Shown: piece by piece, positions 33,798-41,308 of the stretch | How positions within the stretch are numbered: position 1 is the stretch's first letter | Layout: every line of letters starts with the position of its first letter | Source of the DNA: JSC-12 sp033764965 | GTDB lineage: Bacteria > Cyanobacteriota > Cyanobacteriia > Leptolyngbyales > Leptolyngbyaceae | Length of the DNA stretch: 64,000 nt | NCBI GenBank assembly: GCA_033764965.1 | Contig: JANRIN010000336.1 | Location: 1-64,000, forward strand | Reading direction: 5' to 3' | Program-made: the position numbers and the translations under genes | The notes under the pieces: generated by a model | The model's input: only the letters and a program-made list of their open reading frames with translations | The model's database searches: none | Told to the model about the DNA's origin: nothing

Positions 33798-35912
33798 TTA
33801 CATATCTAATAACCCATATCGGCTTTGTAGCTGCAAAAGCTTAAGCCTTGCTTCACCTGCGTTGTCAGCCAGATCGGCAAACTCAATAAACCGCTGAAGT
33901 TCCTTCCGCAGTAAATTGCGCTCTACCTCTAAGGTTTCCCGTCCTAAATCAGGAGGCAACACTATCATGTCAAAAATTTCGGCTCGCTGTTTATTAGGAT
34001 GGGGGCGAAGAATCCGCCCCCGTCGCTGAATAAATTGCCGAGGGTTGCCGCTGCTTGCCAGAATAACCGCTGTCTGAGTCGCTGGAATATCAACCCCTTC
34101 ATCTAAGCAGCGAATGGCAACTAGCCCCTGCAACTCGCCCGTTTCAAATTGGTGGCGTAAATCTTCCCGCTCCTCTAAGGTAGTTTCGGCAGTATAGGTG
34201 TTCACTTGGTAGTTCAACTCATTCCCTAAAATGCGGGCAACCGCCTCCAACTGTCGCTGGCTCTCGTCGGTTACATTATCCTCAACTGATCCGTCCCCGC
34301 AGTAAAACAGCGTATGGGTTGAGTTTAGACGCGATCGCATTAATTCTCGTAATGCCTCCAGCTTGTTGCTTGCTGCCCCAATTAATCTGGCTCGCTGCAT
34401 CAATAAGGCGGTGAGAGCCTCATTATCCTCACTCTCACCGCCGATCGCGATTAGTCGCCCAATTCGGGTACTCAAATCCGCATAAATTTCAATTTCTGGC
34501 TCAGTTAACTCCACTAAAATCGGGTAGTAGAGGTAGTGAACCAATGCCTTTTGCTCGATCGCGTCCTTCAGGGTAAACTCTGGCTCTAGCACCGTGCCAA
34601 AGTAGTCAAATAAAGCCTCTGTCCCTCGTTCGTCAAAATATCGTTCTGGTGTGGCTGAAAGTGCCAGCCGTAACCCGACCCGCCGAGGCAAGCTTCTCTC
34701 CAAACGCTTGGCTCCTAGATTGTGTGCCTCATCTCCAATAATCAGGGTTTTGTCAGGAAAATAAGGAAGCTGGGACTGAAACCCTTGACTCATCAGCGTT
34801 GCGTTTGTCGTAATCACAGCCAAAAAAGGTTGGTTTCCCGGCTTCAGATTGTAGAGTTGCGTCGAAAGAAATCCTTGCCAGCTTCGGACATTTTCATAAG
34901 CTAGAATCGGCTCCAGACCAAATTTACGGCACTCTCTCGCCCATTGATTGACAAGATGCCGAAATGGGCAAACCACAATTAATGCCTGAAGTTTAATTTT
35001 TTGGTACAGTTCTGCCGCAATCGCCAGAGCCGTAATCGTTTTACCGCTACCTGTTGCCATTTTTAAGGTGCCGCGTCCCTTATTCTCAAACCAGTTATTA
35101 ATTGCCTGTTGTTGGTAGGGACGGAGCTTGAGCCAGAACGGTAAGATCGGCACACCTGCTGGCGGCTCTGGAAAATCTACTTCCAGAAAATCATAGTTGC
35201 CGTCAGACGATGCAACTTTTACCTCTCGCAGTGGAGGCTCGGCTGGACAACGTTTGAGGAGCGATCGTTGAGCCGCTTCGGGAAATTCCAACACCTCTAA
35301 GTTGGGAGTCTCGTTATTCCAGAGCCTCTGAAAATCCTCAATTTTTTCTGCAATGCGTTCATCATCGCCAATTCGCCAAGAGCGGAAGACATCAATGCAC
35401 TCAAAATTGTCGCTCAAGGCGTTGGCACTCTCATTGGCAGACCCCGTAAAAACAATCTGATTGCCCGCACCGTCAGTGAAAATTCCCAGTTTCTCGTGAT
35501 AAATTCCACGCCGCCGGATATTACGAGGGACGGCTAATTTAATTTCTAGTACCCCTTTACTGAGCAGCCAAGCAAGGCAAGCGAGACGATTTTGCATGAC
35601 CTGTTCTAGCTCTTGCTCTAACTCTCGTAAAAGAGCTTCAGTAACCGCTTCCTGCCGTTGTTTTAGCCCCTGCTCAATTGCCTGAATATCTTCATCAGAT
35701 AAATGAGGGGAAGCGATCAGGCGCATTTTTCCACCCGTTTTTACAAAAGCTGCTAACCCTTGGGCTGCCAGTGCTAAGGACGTGCTGGAAAAAAAGCCTA
35801 CCGCGCGATCATAAGCCTCTGCCTGTTTAAGGCAGGGGACATAGAAATCGTTCAATAAATCGTGGCGATCGCTCCGATACTGGTTTCGTAAGGCAAGGTC
35901 TTTAAGGCTCAC
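33798..35912 (-). CDS. Dnd-type restriction enzyme: PLD nuclease plus SF2 helicase
   Basis: 704 residues. N-terminal phospholipase-D-like nuclease domain with YHEKLGIF (H-x-K) and FTGSANES (about 135-175). Then a DEAD/DEAH SF2 helicase: motif I MATGSGKT, motif II IIGDEAHNLGA, motif III LALSATPERY, motif VI QFIQRRGRILRP. This is the domain order of the phosphorothioation-system restriction enzyme family, which is expected to cut DNA lacking the modification. Downstream of the MazG-like gene by 32 bp. Confidence 0.88.
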   Translation of the reverse strand: MSLKDLALRNQYRSDRHDLLNDFYVPCLKQAEAYDRAVGFFSSTSLALAAQGLAAFVKTGGKMRLIASPHLSDEDIQAIEQGLKQRQEAVTEALLRELEQELEQVMQNRLACLAWLLSKGVLEIKLAVPRNIRRRGIYHEKLGIFTDGAGNQIVFTGSANESANALSDNFECIDVFRSWRIGDDERIAEKIEDFQRLWNNETPNLEVLEFPEAAQRSLLKRCPAEPPLREVKVASSDGNYDFLEVDFPEPPAGVPILPFWLKLRPYQQQAINNWFENKGRGTLKMATGSGKTITALAIAAELYQKIKLQALIVVCPFRHLVNQWARECRKFGLEPILAYENVRSWQGFLSTQLYNLKPGNQPFLAVITTNATLMSQGFQSQLPYFPDKTLIIGDEAHNLGAKRLERSLPRRVGLRLALSATPERYFDERGTEALFDYFGTVLEPEFTLKDAIEQKALVHYLYYPILVELTEPEIEIYADLSTRIGRLIAIGGESEDNEALTALLMQRARLIGAASNKLEALRELMRSRLNSTHTLFYCGDGSVEDNVTDESQRQLEAVARILGNELNYQVNTYTAETTLEEREDLRHQFETGELQGLVAIRCLDEGVDIPATQTAVILASSGNPRQFIQRRGRILRPHPNKQRAEIFDMIVLPPDLGRETLEVERNLLRKELQRFIEFADLADNAGEARLKLLQLQSRYGLLDM

Positions 35913-35944
35913 CAGAGTAGGCTCCGAACAGAATTGCTCTGAGT

Positions 35945-36268
35945 CTAGTTTGCCCCACTCCAGATTAATTTGAGTCGCTTGGTAAAGCCACCCCGTTCAG
36001 AGTGCCGTCGCTCTTGCTCTATTAACACAGCCTCACGACTGATCTGCTGTGTCGCCATCAGAGTATCAATAACCTCGTACAAATCTGCTAATTCTTGAAC
36101 TAAATTCTCGGAATCTGCTGCTGCCTCCTGAGCTTCTTCAATTAGCTTTTTCCGTAATGCTTGTTGAAACTCAGTTTCAGCCATGACCTCTACAGAGTAT
36201 TCCTGCCCGGCTGACTGAATAATTTCAGGGATGCGATCGCGGATTAGCTTGTTTTGAGTTTTACGCAT
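35945..36268 (-). CDS. MazG/PRA-PH-like nucleotide pyrophosphohydrolase
   Basis: 107 residues, all-alpha NTP-PPase fold: KLIRDRIPEIIQSAG, then KKLIEEAQEAA and ENLVQELADLYEVIDTL, which gives the E-x-x-E...E-x-x-D metal site. Such small MazG-like proteins often accompany restriction helicases of Dnd loci. Cotranscribed with the helicase (32-bp gap). It may hydrolyse an altered nucleotide or alarmone during infection (inference). Confidence 0.78.
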   Translation of the reverse strand: MRKTQNKLIRDRIPEIIQSAGQEYSVEVMAETEFQQALRKKLIEEAQEAAADSENLVQELADLYEVIDTLMATQQISREAVLIEQERRHSERGGFTKRLKLIWSGAN

Positions 36269-36320
36269 TGGGATTTCCTACAGTCCTTTGAATCCTCCAT
36301 GATTAGCATCACATTAAAGT

Positions 36321-36530
36321 CTAATCAGCTTGTTCTGGGTCGGGTGTTAATAACCCCTCTCGCTTAGCGGCTTCTGAGATTACTCGCCGTAGCCATTCTG
36401 TTCGATTGGGTAAAGCACGAACAACCGCATCTACATCTTTAGGAAGTAACACTGAAACAGGCTTACGAGCATAAGCCTCTGTTTTTTCTTGAAATCGATG
36501 AGTTTGTGGATCACGAGGTTGTTCAGCCAT
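36321..36530 (-). CDS. Small RHH-like regulator, first gene of the Dnd restriction operon
   Basis: 69 residues. PVSVLLPKDVDAVVRALPNRTEWLRRVISEAAKREGLL has the strand-helix-helix pattern of ribbon-helix-helix (Arc/MetJ) or toxin-antitoxin regulators. As the first gene of the minus-strand operon, facing a 325-bp divergent region with two matching palindromes, it is the best candidate for the repressor that binds them. Confidence 0.55.
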   Translation of the reverse strand: MAEQPRDPQTHRFQEKTEAYARKPVSVLLPKDVDAVVRALPNRTEWLRRVISEAAKREGLLTPDPEQAD

Positions 36531-36569
36531 CGCTACAAGAACCGATTAGTCTTCGCCTAGATCTTAACA

Positions 36570-36585
36570 CCGCTATATATATCGG
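36570..36585. promoter_or_regulatory. Palindrome 1 in the Dnd divergent promoter region
   Basis: CCGCTATATATATCGG is a dyad with one mismatched pair. It matches the perfect palindrome at 36647-36662 at 14 of 16 positions, and lies 40 bp from the start of the RHH-like gene. Confidence 0.55.
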
Positions 36586-36591
36586 CTCTCA

Positions 36592-36629
36592 GTGTGACAC
36601 TTTCTTGTAAAACCGTGTGACACTTTTCT
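36592..36629 (+). repeat. Two GTGTGACACTTTtCT direct repeats
   Basis: GTGTGACACTTTCT at 36592-36605 and GTGTGACACTTTTCT at 36615-36629, 23 bp apart (about two helical turns), between the two palindromes. A separate factor's binding sites or small iterons are possible. Confidence 0.6.
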
Positions 36630-36643
36630 GCGAATTACAGCTT

Positions 36644-36677
36644 AATCCGTTATATATAACGGATTTTGAGTTATACT
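36644..36677 (+). promoter_or_regulatory. Perfect 22-bp palindrome overlapping a promoter
   Basis: 36644-36665 is an exact palindrome (AATCCGTTATA and its complement). A -10 box TATACT (36672-36677, extended TTATACT) follows at once, so the palindrome occupies the -35 position: a repressible promoter for the plus-strand genes from 36856. A 178-nt leader lies between. Confidence 0.6.
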
Positions 36678-36855
36678 TAAAAGTAAGGGATAGGAAATGG
36701 AGCGCCATAAAGACTCCCGGCAACGGAACCGTACCGAAGCGTGAAGCCCAGAGCGTAGCGCCATTCACTAAACCTTTACCTCAGAAATCAAAAGGAGAGC
36801 GGCTTGATTGGCAGTCGTGACGCTCCCCTTACCCTCGTAAAAGGATAAATTCATT

Positions 36856-37155
36856 ATGGCTTTTATTGACGATTGCTTAGCAGAAGAACGTGATGAGCGT
36901 GAAGAACGCATTCGGCAGGAACTCTACGATCGCTTCCTGGACGGCAAGACAGATGCTACCTTCGGTCGAATGCCAGAGTACAACGATCCAACCTACCTGG
37001 AAGGGTATGTGGCGGGAATTAAGGAACTTCCCGCTGACCCTACTACTAGGAAGGTTCAGCATTACACTCCCTGTCAACACTTCGCTTTTGGCTTTGTAGA
37101 CACCCCTGATCCATGCTTCTACCAATCCCAATCCCGCTTTCAGGACGAATTTTAA
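36856..37155 (+). CDS. Hypothetical plasmid-type protein
   Basis: 99 residues; highly charged N-terminus (DDCLAEERDEREERIRQELYDRF) and a GYVAGI segment, no known domain. Ribosome-binding site AAAGGA at 36840. First gene of a cluster of small genes typical of cyanobacterial plasmids and integrated elements. Ends 83 bp before the DUF5895 gene. Confidence 0.6.
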   Translation: MAFIDDCLAEERDEREERIRQELYDRFLDGKTDATFGRMPEYNDPTYLEGYVAGIKELPADPTTRKVQHYTPCQHFAFGFVDTPDPCFYQSQSRFQDEF

Positions 37156-37238
37156 GCACAGCATCAGGTTTTCAAGGGGTAAGGCTAAAAGCCTTGCCCC
37201 TATTCACGGTCACTTCACGAACCATCAAATTTTTCATC

Positions 37239-38096
37239 ATGACAGACGTTACTGCAACCACAACCATTCAACAGGGTGGGCATCACTCTTATATTGCTAA
37301 TCACGACGAATTTAATTCAGCAGCATTTGAAGGAGGGCGCGAATCATTGCCCTATATCCAGATGCTCAATCACCAAAGCCCTGATGAGTCTGGCTTTTTC
37401 ATTACAACTGAGAATATGGAAGCAGTTGATTTTACACCGAATGAGGAATGGTCATTTCATACGGAAACATTTCAGAGTGGGGAAACCGCAGAAGGCTATC
37501 GTTCTCTGACCGCTCGCTTTTTGATTCTGCGGAAATCAAAGCTGATGATGTTCGATCGCGACAGTGGCGAGTTTTTGGGAGTGTTTCAGAAATCTCACTA
37601 TGACCGAAACGCGATCGTTCTCAAAACACGCTACCTTGTTTATTTGCTGAGCAAAAGCAAGCAACTGCTCCATACTTCTCCGCTGCTACTGACTGCCAAA
37701 GGTTCCTTTAATGGCTGCTTTGGTGAAGTGGTCAGAAAGTTTCAAAGTGAAATGAGTAAGGCATATGGTATTGCCACAGGTGCGAAGAAACCACGAGGCG
37801 ATCGCTTCATGGCACTTTCAATTCTGGCAGTTCGCGTTAAGCCTGAATTGAAGGGAGAGAAAAAGAAATCTTGGGCGTGTTCCATTGAAAGCTTTGGTTC
37901 CCCCACTGCTGATAACTGGAAGTCATACTTTGTCGGCTACAACGAATTGCTCAAAGAGAAGATATTGGCAGATTTTGAGGCATGGGAAGGGTTTGGCTTA
38001 CCGGATCAGGAAATTGCATCACAGCAACAACCCCAACCTGTCACTGAATCAGTCAATGATTCTGAACCTGTTTACGACTACGACGAAGATTTCTAA
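37239..38096 (+). CDS. DUF5895 domain protein
   Basis: 285 residues from ATG 37239 (the longer frame upstream overlaps the previous gene and reads unlike protein). ESLPYIQMLNHQSPDESGFFI, VDFTPNEEWSFHTETFQSGE, then VLKTRYLVYLLSKSKQLLH and KSYFVGYNELL match DUF5895, a family of cyanobacterial plasmids. The acidic C-terminal tail ends YDYDEDF, like single-stranded-DNA-binding proteins. Proposed to function in element maintenance; not demonstrated. Confidence 0.78.
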   Translation: MTDVTATTTIQQGGHHSYIANHDEFNSAAFEGGRESLPYIQMLNHQSPDESGFFITTENMEAVDFTPNEEWSFHTETFQSGETAEGYRSLTARFLILRKSKLMMFDRDSGEFLGVFQKSHYDRNAIVLKTRYLVYLLSKSKQLLHTSPLLLTAKGSFNGCFGEVVRKFQSEMSKAYGIATGAKKPRGDRFMALSILAVRVKPELKGEKKKSWACSIESFGSPTADNWKSYFVGYNELLKEKILADFEAWEGFGLPDQEIASQQQPQPVTESVNDSEPVYDYDEDF

Positions 38097-38176
38097 TCTC
38101 TCGTAGCAAATGGTTGAAATGCTTACATACCCGGATGTCTAACCTCATCCGGGTTCTCGTTTGGAGCTAACCTGTT

Positions 38177-38740
38177 ATGTTCGTCCAACCAACCCTCTAC
38201 CCTTGCAGCGATCGCTGTCACGGCTATCGTGAAGCGCTCCAGAATTTCAAAATCACTGAATTAATTGACACCATTAAAACTCTTTCCACCACAAGCACCC
38301 GAGTTGAATGGGTCTATCTCGATGAGCCTGACGTGGAGGATCTCGCTGTCCTGGTAATTCAACAACTCATCCTCACGCTTCAAAACCAGGGTATGGATCA
38401 GTCCCTCTGGATTCTCAATGACAATAGACAGACGATCGCTGACCTGCCAACATTTGAACTTAAGCCATTCCAATCTTGCACAACCCTACCCGAATGGTTT
38501 CCTAAAGAATCCCCCACTCCTAAATTGGCAGATGGGGATGTGGTTCGCTGGATTCCGTTTCCACAATACGCCGACATTCAAACGGGCATTGTCCTTGGAC
38601 ACTTCTATGCCTATGCTCGTCATCTGAAGACATGGACTTGGAAATATCTGGTATGGCTGAAAGAACCTGTGGGACAAGTCACTACTGACACTGCTTGGGA
38701 AACCGATCTGGAAGTCTGGACTGGAGAAGTCAAATCATGA
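38177..38740 (+). CDS. Hypothetical protein
   Basis: 187 residues, no recognised domain. It has a mixed alpha/beta N-terminal half and a C-terminal SH3-like stretch (DGDVVRWIPF...GIVLGHFYAYA...WKYLVWL). The stop overlaps the next start (ATGA), so it is coupled to the HTH gene. Part of the plasmid-type cluster. Confidence 0.6.
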   Translation: MFVQPTLYPCSDRCHGYREALQNFKITELIDTIKTLSTTSTRVEWVYLDEPDVEDLAVLVIQQLILTLQNQGMDQSLWILNDNRQTIADLPTFELKPFQSCTTLPEWFPKESPTPKLADGDVVRWIPFPQYADIQTGIVLGHFYAYARHLKTWTWKYLVWLKEPVGQVTTDTAWETDLEVWTGEVKS

Positions 38741-39066
38741 CGGAGCCACGTCCCCTGCAAGAACAGGAGTTAAGGCTGATTCAGCAGTATATCCATTGCA
38801 ACCTCAAACTTTCACCCCGCCAATTCTACGCCCGGTGGGATATCAGCTATGAAGCGATCGCAGCTATTTGTGGGCGATCGTCAACAACAGTACGGCGCTG
38901 GTTCAGTCGAGGAAGCCATTACCGCGCCCCCAGTTCTTCAGATCTTTACCATCTGGCACTGGTGGATTTTTTACTGCAACACCATCAAGAAATTCCAGTA
39001 GAACTTTTTGATACCCTTTGTCCTCCCCATTCAATCGATTCATCAGAAACCAGCGAAGACATATAA
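38737..39066 (+). CDS. Helix-turn-helix protein
   Basis: 109 residues from ATG 38737, overlapping the previous stop by 4 bp. FYARWDISYEAIAAICGRSS followed by TTVRRWFSRG is a clear helix-turn-helix of the type used by transposase/replication or regulatory proteins. Likely a regulator of this cluster. Ends with a Ser/Glu/Asp-rich tail. Confidence 0.65.
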   Translation: MTEPRPLQEQELRLIQQYIHCNLKLSPRQFYARWDISYEAIAAICGRSSTTVRRWFSRGSHYRAPSSSDLYHLALVDFLLQHHQEIPVELFDTLCPPHSIDSSETSEDI

Positions 39067-39161
39067 AGCCAAAAATTTCAAGATCCACTGGATCTGTTTT
39101 TGCCAATTTCTTCTCGATAGGTTGGCACTTGCAGATAAGTGACCTTCAGGAGTTCAAGGGC

Positions 39162-39650
39162 ATGACACAACGAAGTGGAACCAGTGGGCAACAGGTTGCA
39201 CAGGAGATTGTCGTGATTCGTGCTGCCCTCAAAGCACAAGGATACTCAACTCGAAAGCAACCCAAGCAACCGATCTGGACAATTCAGATCAAACCAAATC
39301 AATGCTATCAGCTCACATTTCAGTCTGTGCCTGATCGAGTCTGGGTGCTTCACCCGTTTGAGCAAACTCCTACCTATCAACATCTCTCCAATGTAATTCA
39401 AGATGCATTGGCTTCCTATTCAACCTTTACAGAGGCATCTCCCATGACCTATGCAGACCGATTATCTCCGTGGTGCATCATTCGGGCATTACCTAATCTA
39501 CAACGACTAACCGTGGCACGATTTCGGCGACGGAGTGATGCAGAGGCACATCTCAAAACGCTGCGACGTATGGTTCCCAGTACCATCTATGAGATTATCT
39601 TTGACCCAGCACTAATCCGTAGAGATGACGCACAGCGGATCAATGAATGA
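39162..39650 (+). CDS. Hypothetical protein
   Basis: 162 residues from ATG 39162, with ribosome-binding site CAGGAG at 39146. SPWCIIRALPNLQRLTVARFRRRSDAEAHLKTLRR resembles a small RNA/DNA-binding beta-alpha unit but I cannot name the family. Upstream in-frame ATG 39018 overlaps the HTH gene and is unlikely. Confidence 0.55.
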   Translation: MTQRSGTSGQQVAQEIVVIRAALKAQGYSTRKQPKQPIWTIQIKPNQCYQLTFQSVPDRVWVLHPFEQTPTYQHLSNVIQDALASYSTFTEASPMTYADRLSPWCIIRALPNLQRLTVARFRRRSDAEAHLKTLRRMVPSTIYEIIFDPALIRRDDAQRINE

Positions 39651-39728
39651 TCGCAGTGAATATGGCTTGATGACAGGCTGTTAGTGCGATCGCTCAGCCA
39701 TTGTTGAACTACACAACTATTAACCGTT

Positions 39729-39755
39729 AGGGGAGCCAAATTGGTTCCCCTTTTT
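39729..39755 (+). terminator. Intrinsic terminator
   Basis: AGGGGAGCCAA / TTGGTTCCCCT stem (one G-T pair) with a one-base loop core, followed by TTTTT at 39751-39755. Ends the transcript of the cluster at 36856-39650 and separates it from the gene at 39773. Confidence 0.8.
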
Positions 39756-39772
39756 CATTTGGAGTGACTGTT

Positions 39773-39988
39773 ATGAACCCATATCAACAGGACCTCAGCC
39801 AATTGATTGGTGGAGAAATTCGCCATGCTGGAGTGTCGAGAGATGGCTATCCTTACCTGATTGTTTCTAAGAATGAGGAACAGCGCATCTTCTACATTTT
39901 CGTTCAGGCAGATGCTGAAGGTAACGATGCTGGATTCCTGCACATCACTGAAAAGGAAGGCATCATCGTTCAAAACAACACCCTATGA
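39773..39988 (+). CDS. Hypothetical small protein
   Basis: 71 residues from ATG 39773 (GGAG 12 nt upstream). Beta-rich: GYPYLIVSKNEEQRIFYIFVQ. No recognised family. Lies right behind the terminator, so it needs its own promoter. Confidence 0.5.
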   Translation: MNPYQQDLSQLIGGEIRHAGVSRDGYPYLIVSKNEEQRIFYIFVQADAEGNDAGFLHITEKEGIIVQNNTL

Positions 39989-40033
39989 CCGCTTTGCCCG
40001 GATCATTCTGGGCTTCATCTCTGGAAGGTTGCC

Positions 40034-40258
40034 ATGAATCAAAACTTAAGTGACACAACAATTCTCTATAACCTAAGCGAAGTGAACCGATTAATTGTCT
40101 ACATCAGGCAGCACACAGTTGATTCAGAACAAACACCAATTTGTTCTGATGAAATTCCAACGATCGCCAATCAATTAATTCAACAGTTGGTTTGGAAATC
40201 TCCTCATCTAGATCAGGTACTTCAGGAATTATTAGATGAGTTGAGATTTCGGGTTTGA
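40034..40258 (+). CDS. Hypothetical small protein
   Basis: 74 residues, helical (YNLSEVNRLIVYIRQH; DQVLQELLDELRFRV). GGAAGG ribosome-binding site at 40022. No recognised family; same strand and spacing as its neighbours. Confidence 0.45.
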   Translation: MNQNLSDTTILYNLSEVNRLIVYIRQHTVDSEQTPICSDEIPTIANQLIQQLVWKSPHLDQVLQELLDELRFRV

Positions 40259-40294
40259 GGCGTTTACAACTATAAAAACAATTCAAGGGGAAGC

Positions 40295-40540
40295 ATGGAA
40301 AACTACTCAGATATCGAGTTGAAAGCAGGAATTTTGTTCTTTCAAGGCAAGAAGACAAAGCTGGATTATGCAGGTTACTGTTGTGTGATCCAACAAGTAG
40401 CAGACCTCTACTTACAGCTGCTTTATGATTATTTGGAACGCATCCCCAATGCTCGAATCGCTGATCATGCGATCGCCATTGGTAACTTAATGGTTGAACT
40501 TCAGCAGATGCTCAGTCCTCATTACCCTGACGAAAGATAA
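40295..40540 (+). CDS. Hypothetical small helical protein
   Basis: 81 residues with AGYCCVIQQVADLYLQLLYDYL helices. AGGGGA ribosome-binding site at 40287. No recognised family. Confidence 0.45.
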   Translation: MENYSDIELKAGILFFQGKKTKLDYAGYCCVIQQVADLYLQLLYDYLERIPNARIADHAIAIGNLMVELQQMLSPHYPDER

Positions 40541-40597
40541 TAGAGCATCCTTGCTACACTGGGAGGAACAGCGATCGCACGGTGGAGCTTCAGGGTA

Positions 40598-41215
40598 ATG
40601 GTTCAAGCCGTTCCTCAACCGATGACTTTGGAGGAGTTTCTGGATTGGTATCCAGATGGCTATGGTCGTTATGAACTTTGGAATGGGGTAGTGCTTGAAA
40701 TGCAACCAACCGGACCCCATGAACAAGTGAGTGGGTTTCTAGCAGGTGAATTGTTTTTAGAAATCCGGCGATTACAATTACCCTATTTCATTCCCCGGCA
40801 GGCAATTGTGAAACCCGCTGAAACTGACAAGTCAGGCTACAACCCAGATGTCATTGTTCTGGATCAGACGGCTTTGGAGAATGAGCCACTTTGGAAGACG
40901 CGATCGACAATTACACAGGAAGCATCTGTCCAGATCATCATTGAAGTGGTGAGTACGAACTGGCGGGATGACTATGGACACAAGTTCATCGATTATGAGG
41001 CGTTGCAGATAGCTGAATATTGGGTGGTGGATTATTTAGGGTTGGGGGGTCGGCGTTACATCGGCTCTCCGAAGCAACCCACCTTCTCTGTGTACCAGTT
41101 GGTGGATGGAGAATATCAGGGACAGCAATTTCGGGGAAGCGATCGCATTATTTCTCCAACGTTTCCAGAGTTAAACCTGATCGCAGAACAGGTTTTTGCG
41201 GTAGGTGGAGGCTAG
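40598..41215 (+). CDS. Uma2 family endonuclease-fold protein
   Basis: 205 residues, typical Uma2 (DUF820) length. PMTLEEFLDWYPDGYGRYELWNG, then GYNPDVIVLD (catalytic D) and QIIIEVVS (E-x-x motif), followed by KFIDYEALQIAEYWVVD. The family has a PD-(D/E)XK fold and is hugely expanded in cyanobacteria; the biological role is unsettled. Confidence 0.88.
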   Translation: MVQAVPQPMTLEEFLDWYPDGYGRYELWNGVVLEMQPTGPHEQVSGFLAGELFLEIRRLQLPYFIPRQAIVKPAETDKSGYNPDVIVLDQTALENEPLWKTRSTITQEASVQIIIEVVSTNWRDDYGHKFIDYEALQIAEYWVVDYLGLGGRRYIGSPKQPTFSVYQLVDGEYQGQQFRGSDRIISPTFPELNLIAEQVFAVGGG

Positions 41216-41308
41216 GCTGTCCGGAAGTGATGACTTAAACTTTGAATGAAGAAATAATAGTTGGCTGCGATGGGTTGATAGATGCCAGGTCCATTCAGAG
41301 TAAACAGC

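Noticed and set aside
36617..36820. 67-codon frame in the Dnd divergent region
   Set aside because: It runs through the promoter palindrome and leader and shows no family features.
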